Positions 12,229 through 20,437 of a DNA stretch of 64,000 bases are shown here, in pieces. The first letter of the stretch is position 1. The number at the start of each line of letters is the position of its first letter. The notes under the pieces are model-generated. The model ran no database searches. It saw only the letters and a program-made list of their open reading frames with translations, and was not told where the DNA came from. Both the position numbers and the translations under genes were made by a program. The stretch comes from Luteimonas colneyensis (GTDB lineage Bacteria; Pseudomonadota; Gammaproteobacteria; Xanthomonadales; Xanthomonadaceae), in assembly GCF_014836665.1 (NCBI RefSeq), contig NZ_JACSQJ010000003.1, positions 186,001 through 250,000 on the forward strand, in the 5' to 3' direction.

Positions 12229-12762
12229 TTACGCGTCGGCGAGCGGCGTCGGCTGGATCACTTCCACCCAGTAGCCGTCGGGATCCTTGATGAAGGCGAT
12301 ATCGCGCATCCGGCCGTCGGTCAGGCGCTTCTGGAATGGCACGCCCAGGTCCTCGAAGCGCGCGCAGGCCGCACGCAGGTCGGGGACGCTCACGCAGATA
12401 TGGCCGAAGCCGCGCGGCTCGCTGTTGCCGTCGTGGTACACGGGTCCGTCCTGCGACTCGGTGCCGTGGTTGTGGGTCAGCTCGAGCACGCCCTGCAGGC
12501 CGGCCACCCAGGCCTTGCGCTGCGCATCATCGTCCGGGATCTCCGCCGGATCGACGATGGCGAGGAAATACAGCGAGAACGCCGCCTCGGGGAAATCGCT
12601 GTGGCGCACCAGGCTGAAGCCGAGCACGCGGGTGTAGAAGTCCAGCGAGGCCTTCGCGTCCTTCACCCGCAGCATGGTGTGGTTGAAGACGAAGCCCTGC
12701 GTGGCCGCCTCGCGCGCGGAGACGCCGGGGACGCTGGCGAGGGTGGCGGCGGTATCGGTCAT
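12229..12762 (-). CDS. gloA: Lactoylglutathione lyase (glyoxalase I)
   Basis: A 177-residue glyoxalase I of the longer, Pseudomonas/eukaryote-like type. It converts the hemithioacetal of methylglyoxal and glutathione to S-lactoylglutathione. The metal ligands are visible as H28 (FNHTML), E94 (VLELTHNHG), H121 (GFGHICVSV) and E167 (YWVEVIQP). TRVLGFSLVR and KDPDGYWVEV are typical. The start at 12762 is the only ATG giving a full N-terminus. It converges on the GH15 gene with 15 bp between the stops. Confidence 0.95.
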   Translation of the reverse strand: MTDTAATLASVPGVSAREAATQGFVFNHTMLRVKDAKASLDFYTRVLGFSLVRHSDFPEAAFSLYFLAIVDPAEIPDDDAQRKAWVAGLQGVLELTHNHGTESQDGPVYHDGNSEPRGFGHICVSVPDLRAACARFEDLGVPFQKRLTDGRMRDIAFIKDPDGYWVEVIQPTPLADA

Positions 12763-12799
12763 GGTTGGAATCCTCGGTGTGGGGGGGGGATCTTTCTTT

Positions 12800-12876
12800 C
12801 TGTAGGAGCGGCTATAACCGCGACCGGACGTTTTGCGGTACCGGAACGCTGGTCGCGGCTATAGCCGCTTCTACAG
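12800..12876. repeat. REPIN, class B (GGCTATAGCC core)
   Basis: Left arm TGTAGGAGCGGCTATAACCG and CGACC, right arm GGTCGCGGCTATAGCCG and CTTCTACAG. The core differs from class A by G/C in place of A/T next to CTATAG. It fills most of the gap between pgeF and gloA. Confidence 0.9.
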
Positions 12877-12900
12877 TGTCGGATGTCGGCGACGGCCAGC

Positions 12901-13773
12901 TCACGCCAGCCAGGCCACCGTGGCGAGGCGGCCGCTGCGGCCGTCGCGCCGGTGCGAGAAGAAGCGCTTCGGGTCCGAGATCGTGCACAGGCCACCGCCG
13001 TGGATGTCGGCGTCCGCGAGCCCGGCGGCGCGCAGCCGACGCCGCGCCAGCGCGTACAGGTCCATGCGCCAGTGCCCCGGGCGGGTGGCCACGAAGGCCG
13101 CCGCCGCTCCCGGATCCGGACCCACGAAGGCCTCGCGGACCTCGGCGCCGATCTCGTAGGCCTCCGGCCCTGCCGCCGGGCCCAGCCAGGCGAGCAGCCC
13201 GTCCGCCGGCACGGGCATCGCGGCGACGGTCGCCTCGAGCACGCCCGCGGCCAGCCCGCGCCAGCCCGCATGGGCCACGCCGATTGCGCTGCCGTCGCGC
13301 GCGGCGAACACCACCGGCAGGCAGTCGGCGGTCAGCACGGCGAGCACCGCGCCGCGGACCGTCGTCACCGCGGCGTCGGCCTCGGGCTCGGCGGCCATGC
13401 GCCGGAGCTCCGTGGTGGCGTCGCCTTCCGGAAGCGCCTCTTCGACGCGCAGCACGCCGGTGCCGTGGACCTGGCGCAGCCAGTGCGGGGCCGAGGGCAG
13501 GCCGGCGCGCAGGGTGAACTCGGCGCGGTTGGCGGCCACGACGATCGGGTCGTCGCCGGCCTCGCCGCGCGCATTGCCGAGGTTGAAGCGGTCGAACGGC
13601 ACCATCGAGGCGCCGGCTCCGTGGCGCAGGGTCGCCAGCGCGTGCACCCCGGGCGGCGCCGACCAGTCGGCCTCGAGCCAGGCCCGGCGCATCGCTTGCG
13701 TACCGCCACCGTCCGCCATCGCGCCCGCATTGGCGCCACCGGTCGGCCCGGAACCGGCGCCGTTCGCGCTCAT
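12901..13773 (-). CDS. pgeF: Peptidoglycan editing factor PgeF / multicopper polyphenol oxidase (YfiH, DUF152)
   Basis: A 290-residue member of the YfiH/laccase-domain family. Putative metal ligands are H103 (WLRQVHG), C151 ([10 protein letters not shown]) and H168 (GVAHAGWRG). The C-terminal [16 protein letters not shown] with SGR is also characteristic. Members have been described as polyphenol oxidases, purine nucleoside-acting enzymes and as a factor that edits mis-incorporated residues in peptidoglycan precursors. The first ~28 residues are Gly/Ala-rich and lie outside the domain; starts at MADGGG or MRRAWL are possible. Its ATG overlaps the rluD stop (ATGA), the usual rluD-pgeF arrangement. 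Confidence 0.92.
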   Translation of the reverse strand: MSANGAGSGPTGGANAGAMADGGGTQAMRRAWLEADWSAPPGVHALATLRHGAGASMVPFDRFNLGNARGEAGDDPIVVAANRAEFTLRAGLPSAPHWLRQVHGTGVLRVEEALPEGDATTELRRMAAEPEADAAVTTVRGAVLAVLTADCLPVVFAARDGSAIGVAHAGWRGLAAGVLEATVAAMPVPADGLLAWLGPAAGPEAYEIGAEVREAFVGPDPGAAAAFVATRPGHWRMDLYALARRRLRAAGLADADIHGGGLCTISDPKRFFSHRRDGRSGRLATVAWLA

Positions 13774-14795
13774 CGCCGCGCCCCGGTGCCGGTCACGGCG
13801 TGCGCGGCGGCGTCGGTGCGCAACTCGCGCAGCAGGGCCTGCAGGTCGTCGGGCAGCGGCGCCTCGCAGCGCACCGGCTCGCCGGTCGCCGGGTGCACGA
13901 ATTCCAGCACCTGCGCGTGCAGGGCCTGGCGCTTGAAGCCACGCAGCGCCGTGGCCAGCTCGTCGGACGCGCCGCGGGGCAGCTTCAGCGGACCGCCGTA
14001 CAGCGGGTCGCCGACAATCGGATGCCTCAGGTGCGCCATGTGCACGCGGATCTGGTGCGTGCGCCCGGTTTCCAGCCGGCACTCCAGCGCGGTGTGCGCA
14101 CGGAAGCGCTCCTGCAGGCGGTAGTGGGTGGTGGCCTCGCGGCCGTCCTCGCGCACGGCCATGCGCAGGCGGTCGCGCGGATGGCGGTCGATGGGCTCGC
14201 TGACGGTACCGCCGGACACCAGCGCGCCCACCACCACGGCCAGGTACTGCCGGTGCACCTCGCGCGCGGACAGCTGGGCCACCAGCGCGGCCTGCGCCTG
14301 CAGGGTGCGGGCGACGACCATCACGCCCGAGGTGTCCTTGTCGAGGCGGTGCACGATGCCGGCGCGCGGCACCGCGGCAATCGCCGGATCCCGGAACAGC
14401 AGGGCGTTGACCAGGGTCCCGGTGTGGTTGCCGGCGCCGGGGTGCACCACCAGGCCCGCGGGCTTGTCGATCACCAGGACCTCGGCGTCCTCGTACAGCA
14501 CCGACAGCGGGATGTCCTCCGGGCCGGCGCTGACCTGGGGCTCGAGGGTGGCGGTGAGCACGACCTCCTGCCCTGCGCGCACGGCCTCGCGCGGGCGCAC
14601 GGTGGCGCCATCCAGCAGCACGTCGCCGGATTTCACCCAGGCCGACAGCCGCGATCGCGAGTATTCGGGGAACAGTTCCGCCAGCACCGCGTCGAAGCGG
14701 CGCCCGGCCAGGGCGTCCGGCACGCGGGCCGAACGGGGGGCGTCGGGGGCGGCGTCCGCCGCTTCGCTGGCGTCGGTGTCGTGGTCGTCGGTCAT
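13770..14795 (-). CDS. rluD: 23S rRNA pseudouridine(1911/1915/1917) synthase
   Basis: A 341-residue RluA-family synthase. An S4 RNA-binding domain covers about 28-90 ([20 protein letters not shown]) and the catalytic domain carries [18 protein letters not shown] with catalytic D152. RluD modifies helix 69 of 23S rRNA. The first ~20 residues are an acidic, Asp/Ala-rich extension. It is translationally coupled to pgeF and divergent from bamD; rluD and bamD are neighbours in many gammaproteobacteria, which supports the RluD assignment over RluC. Confidence 0.94.
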   Translation of the reverse strand: MTDDHDTDASEAADAAPDAPRSARVPDALAGRRFDAVLAELFPEYSRSRLSAWVKSGDVLLDGATVRPREAVRAGQEVVLTATLEPQVSAGPEDIPLSVLYEDAEVLVIDKPAGLVVHPGAGNHTGTLVNALLFRDPAIAAVPRAGIVHRLDKDTSGVMVVARTLQAQAALVAQLSAREVHRQYLAVVVGALVSGGTVSEPIDRHPRDRLRMAVREDGREATTHYRLQERFRAHTALECRLETGRTHQIRVHMAHLRHPIVGDPLYGGPLKLPRGASDELATALRGFKRQALHAQVLEFVHPATGEPVRCEAPLPDDLQALLRELRTDAAAHAVTGTGARR

Positions 14796-14814
14796 GGGGC
14801 TGGGTCCGGTTCAG

Positions 14815-14851
14815 GCGTGGCCGCTGGCCACGCGGGGCTGGCTGCTATTAT
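14815..14851 (+). promoter_or_regulatory. bamD promoter region with perfect inverted repeat
   Basis: In the 90-bp gap between divergent rluD and bamD, GCGTGGCC-GCT-GGCCACGC (14815-14833) is a perfect 8-bp inverted repeat. It is followed by a TATTAT -10-like hexamer at 14846-14851. No good -35 box is visible at 17 bases, where the palindrome lies, so an operator is possible. Confidence 0.4.
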
Positions 14852-14885
14852 CCCCGCTCCACGCCATCCCCGTCCCGGACGCACC

Positions 14886-15740
14886 ATGACCCGAAGCCCC
14901 ACCCTGTTCCGCCGCGCCCTGCTGATCGTGCTGCTGGCGGCACTCGCGACCTCCGGCTGCGCGCGGATGAAGGGCGCGTTCAAGGACGAGGATGCCAACG
15001 AGGGCGTGGCCGTCGAGGAGCTCTACGACCGCGGCCACGCGCTGATGCGCAAGGGCAACTGGAGCGGCGCCACCACCGTGTACCGCCGCCTGGTGGCGCA
15101 GTACCCCTACGGCAACCACACCGAGCAGGCGCTGATGGAAACGGCCTATGCCCAGTACAAGATGGGCCGCCACGACGACGCCGTCTCGACCATCGACCGC
15201 TTCATCCGCACCTATCCCACGCACCGCCACGTGCCCTACATGTACTACCTGCGCGGCCTGGTGAACTCGAGCCGCGACACGGTATTCCTGCAGCGCGCCT
15301 GGAACCTCGACGCCAGCCGCCGCGACCTGGCCACGCCGATGCAGGGCTACAACGACCTGCGCACCGTGACCGAGCGCTACCCCAACAGCCGCTACGCCGC
15401 CGACGCCGCCAACCGCATGGTCGCGCTGCGCAACATGTTCGCCCGCCACGAGATCGAGACCGCGCTGTACTACATGCGCCGCGAGGCCTGGGTGGGCGCC
15501 ACCGAGCGCGCGCGCTACCTGCTGGAAACCTACCCGCAGAGCGAGTACCAGAACGACGCCGTCGCCGTGCTCGCCGCCGCCTACACCGAGCTGGGCAACG
15601 ACACCCTCGCCGCCGACGCCCGCCGCGTGCTCGAGCTCAACGAGCCCGACCACCCGTACCTGACGGGCGACTGGCCGGACTACCCCTGGACCATCCGCAA
15701 GCTGAACCCCTTCGCGCCCGAAAGGACCGCGATCCAGTAG
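14886..15740 (+). CDS. bamD: Outer membrane assembly lipoprotein BamD
   Basis: A 284-residue lipoprotein: signal peptide with lipobox ATSGC (lipidated Cys25), then TPR-like repeats (ALMRKGNWSGATTVYRRLVAQYP; ETAYAQYKMGRHDDAV). It is an essential part of the BAM complex that inserts beta-barrel proteins such as the TonB receptor above. VPYMYYLRGLVN and the RYPNSRYAADA repeat are typical. The length is a little over E. coli BamD. It stands alone, ahead of the convergent nadE. Confidence 0.95.
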   Translation: MTRSPTLFRRALLIVLLAALATSGCARMKGAFKDEDANEGVAVEELYDRGHALMRKGNWSGATTVYRRLVAQYPYGNHTEQALMETAYAQYKMGRHDDAVSTIDRFIRTYPTHRHVPYMYYLRGLVNSSRDTVFLQRAWNLDASRRDLATPMQGYNDLRTVTERYPNSRYAADAANRMVALRNMFARHEIETALYYMRREAWVGATERARYLLETYPQSEYQNDAVAVLAAAYTELGNDTLAADARRVLELNEPDHPYLTGDWPDYPWTIRKLNPFAPERTAIQ

Positions 15741-15750
15741 CCCCCGCGCA

Positions 15751-15773
15751 GGCCGCTCCCCTTCGGGGCGGCC
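15751..15773. terminator. Hairpin between convergent bamD and nadE
   Basis: GGCCGC and CCCC pair with GGGG and CGGCC around a TTC loop. It lies between the bamD stop (15740) and the nadE stop (15776). There is no clear U-tract, so it is a probable bidirectional, imperfect intrinsic terminator. Confidence 0.55.
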
Positions 15774-15775
15774 GC

Positions 15776-17413
15776 TCAGTGGGGATAGCGGTTGGTGATC
15801 GGATACCGCCGCTCGCGGCCGAAGGCGCGGCGCGAGATCTTCGGCCCCGGCGCGGCCTGCTGGCGCTTCCATTCGCTGTTGCGCACCAGCTTCACCACGC
15901 GGTCCACCACGGCGGCATCGAAGCCAGCGGCGCGGACTTCCTCGGCGGACTGCTCCTGGTCCACGAAGCGCATCAGGATGGCATCCAGCACGTCGTAGGG
16001 CGGCAGCGAGTCCTGGTCGAGCTGGTTGGCGCGCAGCTCCGCCGACGGGGGCCGCGCGATCACCGCCGGCGGTATCACCGGCGCCCCGCCCACGGTGTTG
16101 CGCCACTTCGACAGCCCGTAGACCTCGGTCTTGTACAGGTCCTTGATCGGCGCATAGGCACCGCACATGTCGCCGTAGATGGTGGCGTAGCCGACCGCGT
16201 ACTCGCTCTTGTTGCCGGTGGTCAGCACCAGGCCGCCGAGCTTGTTCGACAGCGCCATCAGGATCACGCCGCGCGCACGCGACTGCAGGTTCTCCTCGGT
16301 CACGTCGACCTCGCGGCCCTCGAAGGCCTCGCCCAGGCTGCCAAGCAGGCCGTCGAACGCCTGCTCGATCGGCACCGTGATCATCTCCACCCCCAGCGCG
16401 CGGCACTGCTCGGCGGCCAGGTCGTTGCTGAGGCCGGCGGTGTAGCGCGAGGGCATGCGCACCGCGGTGACGTTCCCGGCACCCAGGGCCTCTACCGCCA
16501 TCGCCAGCACGATCGAGGAATCGATGCCGCCCGACAGCCCCAGCCAGGCGCGGCGGAAGCCGTTCTTGCCGAAGTAGTCGCGGATCCCTCGCACCACCGC
16601 GCGCCAGGCCAGGGCGTCCATGCTTTCGTCGCCGTCGTCCATCCAGACGACCGGCGTGAACGCACGGCTGGCCGCGTCGTAGTCGACCACCAGCCACTGG
16701 TCGGTGAACGCGGCCGCGGCCGGATGCACCGTGCCGTCGCCGTCGGCGACCACAGACGAGCCGTCGAACACCAGCGCGTCCTGCCCGCCGACCACGTTGA
16801 GATAGGCCAGCGCCGCGCCGGTGTCGCGCGTGTGCGCGGCGATCATGGCGTCGCGCTGGGCGTGCTTGCCGCGCTCGAAGGGCGAGGCGTTGGGCACCAG
16901 CACCAGCTGCGCGCCCTGCTTCACGGTGTCGGCGATGGGCTCGGCGAACCACAGGTCCTCGCAGACCAGCAGTCCCACCGGCACGCCCTTGACCTCGAAC
17001 ACGCAGCTGCCGCCGTCGGGATCGACGTGGAAGTAGCGGCGCTCGTCGAAGACGTTGTAGTTGGGCAGCTCGCGCTTGCGGTAGGTGCGCTCGATGCGCC
17101 CGTCGCGCAGCACGCTGGCCGAGTTGTACAGCACGCTTCCGGCCGATTCCGGCCAGCCGACGATGGCGACGATGCCGGTGGCGGCGTCGGCGATGGTGCG
17201 CAGCGCCTGCTCGCAGTCGGCCAGGAACTGCGGCCGCATCAGCAGGTCCTCGGGCGGATAGCCGCTGATCGCCAGTTCGGGGAACACCACGATGTCGGCG
17301 CCGTACTCGTCGCGCGCCTCGCCGATCATCGCGGCGATGCGCTGCGCGTTGCCGGCCACGTCGCCCACGGGAAAGTCGAACTGGGCCAGGGCGATGCGGA
17401 GGGTGTCGGTCAT
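15776..17413 (-). CDS. nadE: Glutamine-dependent NAD+ synthetase
   Basis: A 545-residue two-domain enzyme. The N-terminal nitrilase-type glutaminase has the triad E46 (FPELAISGYPPEDL), K113 (TYRKRELPNY) and C151 (LLVCEDLWF). The C-terminal synthetase has the PP-loop LSGGIDSS near residue 294. It makes NAD+ from nicotinate adenine dinucleotide, ATP and glutamine, and is usually essential. The start MTDTLRIALAQFDF at 17413 fits the family; ATG 17425 would overlap ccdB. Only one base separates the ccdB TGA from this ATG, so nadE probably depends on transcription through ccdAB, unless a promoter lies within ccdB. Confidence 0.95.
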   Translation of the reverse strand: MTDTLRIALAQFDFPVGDVAGNAQRIAAMIGEARDEYGADIVVFPELAISGYPPEDLLMRPQFLADCEQALRTIADAATGIVAIVGWPESAGSVLYNSASVLRDGRIERTYRKRELPNYNVFDERRYFHVDPDGGSCVFEVKGVPVGLLVCEDLWFAEPIADTVKQGAQLVLVPNASPFERGKHAQRDAMIAAHTRDTGAALAYLNVVGGQDALVFDGSSVVADGDGTVHPAAAAFTDQWLVVDYDAASRAFTPVVWMDDGDESMDALAWRAVVRGIRDYFGKNGFRRAWLGLSGGIDSSIVLAMAVEALGAGNVTAVRMPSRYTAGLSNDLAAEQCRALGVEMITVPIEQAFDGLLGSLGEAFEGREVDVTEENLQSRARGVILMALSNKLGGLVLTTGNKSEYAVGYATIYGDMCGAYAPIKDLYKTEVYGLSKWRNTVGGAPVIPPAVIARPPSAELRANQLDQDSLPPYDVLDAILMRFVDQEQSAEEVRAAGFDAAVVDRVVKLVRNSEWKRQQAAPGPKISRRAFGRERRYPITNRYPH

Positions 17414-17414
17414 G

Positions 17415-17729
17415 TCAGATTCCATGCGTCAGGAAGTCCAGTGCGCCCATGATCGCCGAGCGGTCGGCGGACAGGTCCGCCAGCTGCCTGCCGAGCATCT
17501 GCATCGGCACGTTCGTGATCTGGGCAGTGTCCATCACCAGCGCCTTTCCGGCGACGGTCAGGACCGGCATCAGGCCGGCGAGCGGCGTCCCCGCGCGCTC
17601 GGGCAGGATCAGGGGCACGACCACGCGGGATTCGGCGATGTCGATGAGGTCGCTCTGGACGTTGAGCCAGCAGGGGATGGCGCGCCGCGAGGTCGGGTCG
17701 GCGTTTGCGTGGACGCAAAACTGGCTCAT
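17415..17729 (-). CDS. ccdB: Type II toxin CcdB (gyrase poison family)
   Basis: A 104-residue CcdB. VQSDLIDIAESRVVVPLI and PVLTVAGKALVMDT align with E. coli CcdB (VQSDIIDTPGRRMVIPLA), and the protein ends DFLTHGI. In F-plasmid CcdB the last residues Trp-Gly-Ile contact gyrase; here Trp is His. The Vibrio fischeri CcdB, as I recall it, also lacks Trp at this place, so toxicity may persist. The ATG overlaps the ccdA stop (ATGA), the standard antitoxin-toxin coupling. Confidence 0.92.
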   Translation of the reverse strand: MSQFCVHANADPTSRRAIPCWLNVQSDLIDIAESRVVVPLILPERAGTPLAGLMPVLTVAGKALVMDTAQITNVPMQMLGRQLADLSADRSAIMGALDFLTHGI

Positions 17730-17992
17730 GGCTTGAGCGCTGCCTTGAATGCACGCACGTGGTCACCGGCCAGGCCGTCGCGCGCGATGCGCTCGTTGTA
17801 CGCGGCGATGGCCTCGCGATTTTCCTCCAGCCACTTCTTGCGCCTGCAGGCACGGACTTCGGCGCACAGCGCCTTTTCCAGCGTGGCGGACAGGTTGATG
17901 TCGAGCGCGCGCGCGGCCTCCAGCAGGCCCTCGTTGATGCTGAGGTTGGTGGCGCGCTTGCCGTAGCCGGCGTACTCGTCGCGGATACGCAT
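17726..17992 (-). CDS. ccdA: Type II antitoxin CcdA
   Basis: An 88-residue CcdA. The N-terminal half (GKRATNLSINEGLLEAARALDINLS) matches the ribbon-helix-helix DNA-binding domain, and the C-terminal half (KKWLEENREAIAAYNERIARDG) is the flexible toxin-neutralising segment, close to the F-plasmid NREGMAEVARFIEMNG type. ATG 17992 has GGGAGG about 7 bases upstream; ATG 18007 or 18076 would lengthen it without family support. CcdA should repress its own operon by binding the palindrome just upstream. Confidence 0.92.
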   Translation of the reverse strand: MRIRDEYAGYGKRATNLSINEGLLEAARALDINLSATLEKALCAEVRACRRKKWLEENREAIAAYNERIARDGLAGDHVRAFKAALKP

Positions 17993-18010
17993 GGCAATGC
18001 CTCCCATTCG

Positions 18011-18051
18011 ATGCGCATTGATCATGCGCATTGCCGTTGCCCCTGTCAAAC
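18011..18051 (-). promoter_or_regulatory. ccdAB promoter with overlapping operator palindrome
   Basis: On the minus strand TTGACA (+ strand 18045-18050) is a perfect -35 box, followed after 17 bases by CATGAT (-10-like, 4 of 6). Over the -10 lies the inverted repeat ATGCGCAT-TGATC-ATGCGCAT (18011-18031), a good candidate CcdA binding site. Confidence 0.6.
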
Positions 18052-18059
18052 AGCGGCCA

Positions 18060-18084
18060 AAAGGAAGGCCGCCCAAGGGCAGCC
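18060..18084. terminator. Probable intrinsic terminator
   Basis: AAGGCCGCCC and GGGCAGCCTT form a near-perfect stem around 18064-18085. On the minus strand it is followed by CCTTTTGG and would stop sucD transcripts before ccdAB; on the plus strand a T-run follows about 15 bases later. Confidence 0.55.
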
Positions 18085-18102
18085 TTCTTGTTCCGCTTTT
18101 TT

Positions 18103-18162
18103 TGTAGGAGCAGCTACAGCTGCGACCGGATTTGCAGGTCGCAGCTATAGCTGCTCCTACAA
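18103..18162. repeat. REPIN, class A, short loop
   Basis: Left arm TGTAGGAGCAGCTACAGCTG and CGACC, right arm GGTCGCAGCTATAGCTGCTC and CTAC. The loop is about 10 bases, shorter than in the other copies. It lies directly downstream of sucD. Confidence 0.9.
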
Positions 18163-18178
18163 GAGGGGCGCCGGGGCG

Positions 18179-19057
18179 TCAGCCGTTCAGGCGCTTCGCG
18201 ATCGCGGCACCCAGGTCGCCCGGCGAACGGACGGTGGTGACACCGGCCTTCTCCATCGCGGCGAACTTGCCCTCGGCCGTGCCCGAGCCGCCCGAGGCGA
18301 TCGCGCCGGCGTGGCCCATGCGCTTGCCCTTCGGGGCCGACGCACCGGCGATGAAGCCCACCACCGGCTTGGTCACGTACTCGGCGATGAACTCGGCCGC
18401 TTCTTCCTCGGCCGAACCGCCGATCTCGCCGACCATGATGATGCCCTCGGTCTGCTCGTCGTCCTGGAACAGCTTCAGGCAGTCGATGAAGTTCAGGCCG
18501 TTGATCGGGTCGCCGCCGATGCCGATCACCGTCGACTGGCCGAGGCCGGCGTCGGTGGTCTGCTTGACTGCTTCATAGGTCAGCGTGCCCGAGCGCGACA
18601 CGATCGCGACCTTGCCCGGCTTGTGGATGTGGCCCGGCATGATGCCGATCTTGCACTCGCCCGGGGTGATGATGCCGGGGCAGTTCGGGCCCACCAGCAC
18701 GGTCTCCGGATAGGTGTGCACCAGGGTCTTCTTGACGCGCAGCATGTCGAGCACCGGGATGCCCTCGGTGATGCATACGATGACCTGGATGCCGGCCTCG
18801 GCCGCTTCCAGGATCGCGTCGGCCGCGAACGGCGGCGGCACGTAGATCACCGACGCGTTGGCGCCGGTCCCGCTGACGGCATCGGCCACGGTGTTGAAGA
18901 CCGGCAGGCCGAGGTGCTCGGTGCCGCCCTTGCCCGGCGTGACGCCGCCGACGACCTTGGTGCCGTAGTCCAGCATCTGCTCGGCGTGGAAGGTGCCCTG
19001 CTGGCCGGTGAAGCCCTGCACGATCACCTTGGTGTTCTTGTTGACGAGAACGCTCAT
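18179..19057 (-). CDS. sucD: Succinyl-CoA synthetase, alpha subunit
   Basis: A 292-residue SucD. It starts [20 protein letters not shown] with the CoA-binding Rossmann fold. The phosphorylated active-site histidine lies in [10 protein letters not shown] near residue 247. [20 protein letters not shown] is a hallmark. The enzyme interconverts succinyl-CoA and succinate with nucleotide phosphorylation in the TCA cycle. It follows sucC on the same strand, but a 141-bp gap containing a REPIN separates them. Confidence 0.97.
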   Translation of the reverse strand: MSVLVNKNTKVIVQGFTGQQGTFHAEQMLDYGTKVVGGVTPGKGGTEHLGLPVFNTVADAVSGTGANASVIYVPPPFAADAILEAAEAGIQVIVCITEGIPVLDMLRVKKTLVHTYPETVLVGPNCPGIITPGECKIGIMPGHIHKPGKVAIVSRSGTLTYEAVKQTTDAGLGQSTVIGIGGDPINGLNFIDCLKLFQDDEQTEGIIMVGEIGGSAEEEAAEFIAEYVTKPVVGFIAGASAPKGKRMGHAGAIASGGSGTAEGKFAAMEKAGVTTVRSPGDLGAAIAKRLNG

Positions 19058-19093
19058 GTGTTTCCTCGATGGTCTCTTTCCCGTCCTTCGGTC

Positions 19094-19171
19094 CTGTAGG
19101 AGCAGCTATAGCTGCGACCTGCCTGGGCTTCGGACGGGGCTGTGGGTCGCAGCTATAGCTGCTCCTACAGG
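19094..19171. repeat. REPIN, class A, inside the sucCD operon
   Basis: Both arms are intact (CTGTAGGAGCAGCTATAGCT and GCGACC, inverted at the right) with a loop of about 26 bases. It lies between the sucC stop and the sucD start, so the sucCD mRNA should contain this hairpin. Confidence 0.93.
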
Positions 19172-19198
19172 AAGAAGAAGGGTGTGTGTGGGTTCGGC

Positions 19199-20365
19199 TC
19201 AGGCGGCCTTGGCCGCTTCGACGGCCTTGCGGGCACCGTCGTTGATGTTGTCGGCGGGGGTGATGGCCAGGCCGGAGTTCTTCAGCATCTCCTTGCCCGC
19301 GTCCACATTCGTGCCCTCGAGGCGCACGATCACCGGCACCTTGACGTCGACTTCCTTGACCGCGGCGATGATGCCCTCGGCGATCATGTCGCAGCGCACG
19401 ATGCCGCCGAAGATGTTGACGAAGATCGCCTTCACGTCGTCCGACGACAGGATCAGCTTGAACGCCTCGGTCACGCGCTCCTTGGTGGCGCCGCCGCCGA
19501 CGTCGAGGAAGTTGGCCGGCGAGCCGCCCTCCAGCTGGATTACGTCCATCGTCGCCATCGCCAGGCCCGCGCCGTTGACCATGCAGCCGATGTTGCCGTC
19601 CATGGTCACGTAGTTCAGGTCGTGCTGGCTGGCCTTGACCTCGGTCTCGTCCTCCTGGCGGATGTCGCGCATCGCGACCAGCTCCGGGTGGCGGAACGCG
19701 GCGTTGTCGTCGGAGTCGACCTTGCCGTCGAGCACGGCCAGGTTGCCGTCGGTGAGGATCGCCAGCGGGTTCAGTTCGACCAGCGCCAGGTCCTTCTCGT
19801 TGAACAGCTTGTACAGGCCCATCATGATCTTCGTCAGCTGGTTGACCTGCTTGCCGGTCAGGCCCAGCGCGAAGCCGATGTCGCGGCACTGGTAGGGCTG
19901 CAGGCCCTGGATGAAGTTGACGTTGAGCGACTGGATCTTCTCGGGCGTCTCGGCCGCGACCTGCTCGATGTCCATGCCGCCTTCGCTGGAGGCGATGAAG
20001 GTGATCGACTGCGTGGAGCGGTCGACCAGCACCGACAGGTACAGCTCCTTGTCGATGTCCGTGGCCTGGGTCACCAGCACCGAGTCGATCGGCAGCTCGA
20101 TGCCGGCGGTCTGGTAGGTGGCCATCTTCTGGCCGAGCATGCCCTTGGCGTGCTCGCGTACCTCGTCGAGGCTGCGGCACAGCTTGACGCCGCCGGCCTT
20201 GCCGCGGCCGCCAGCGTGGATCTGGGCCTTGACCACCCAGAAGTCGCCGCCGATGGCCTTGGCGGCGTCGACCGCCTCTTCGGGGGTGCGGGCAACGCGC
20301 CCGGCGGGAACTGCGATGCCGTAATCGGCGAAGAGCTGCTTCGCCTGGTACTCGTGGAAGTTCAT
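19199..20365 (-). CDS. sucC: Succinyl-CoA synthetase, beta subunit
   Basis: A 388-residue SucC, the usual length. It starts [17 protein letters not shown], has an ATP-grasp domain ([17 protein letters not shown]) and the C-terminal ligase domain with [19 protein letters not shown]. It binds nucleotide and, with SucD, makes succinyl-CoA synthetase. It is divergent from pilS; the sucCD/pilSR neighbourhood is typical of Xanthomonadaceae. Confidence 0.97.
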   Translation of the reverse strand: MNFHEYQAKQLFADYGIAVPAGRVARTPEEAVDAAKAIGGDFWVVKAQIHAGGRGKAGGVKLCRSLDEVREHAKGMLGQKMATYQTAGIELPIDSVLVTQATDIDKELYLSVLVDRSTQSITFIASSEGGMDIEQVAAETPEKIQSLNVNFIQGLQPYQCRDIGFALGLTGKQVNQLTKIMMGLYKLFNEKDLALVELNPLAILTDGNLAVLDGKVDSDDNAAFRHPELVAMRDIRQEDETEVKASQHDLNYVTMDGNIGCMVNGAGLAMATMDVIQLEGGSPANFLDVGGGATKERVTEAFKLILSSDDVKAIFVNIFGGIVRCDMIAEGIIAAVKEVDVKVPVIVRLEGTNVDAGKEMLKNSGLAITPADNINDGARKAVEAAKAA

Positions 20366-20403
20366 GTGGGGTCCGTCGTGGGAAAGTGGGACACAGCGCC
20401 AGC

Positions 20404-20409
20404 CATTAT
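20404..20409 (-). promoter_or_regulatory. -10 box of the sucC promoter
   Basis: A perfect TATAAT on the minus strand, about 39 bases upstream of the sucC ATG. No convincing -35 box is seen 16-18 bases further upstream, so activation or an unusual -35 is likely. Confidence 0.5.
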
Positions 20410-20437
20410 AGTGCCCCGACGCCCCCGGAGCCCGCCC

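Noticed and set aside
15779-17452. Long plus-strand frame antisense to nadE
   Set aside because: High-GC shadow frame with His/Arg/Gly-rich composition and no motifs; nadE is certain.
17990-18076. Longer ccdA start at 18076
   Set aside because: It would run through the operator and promoter; the residues added do not resemble CcdA, and the start at 17992 has a good ribosome-binding site.
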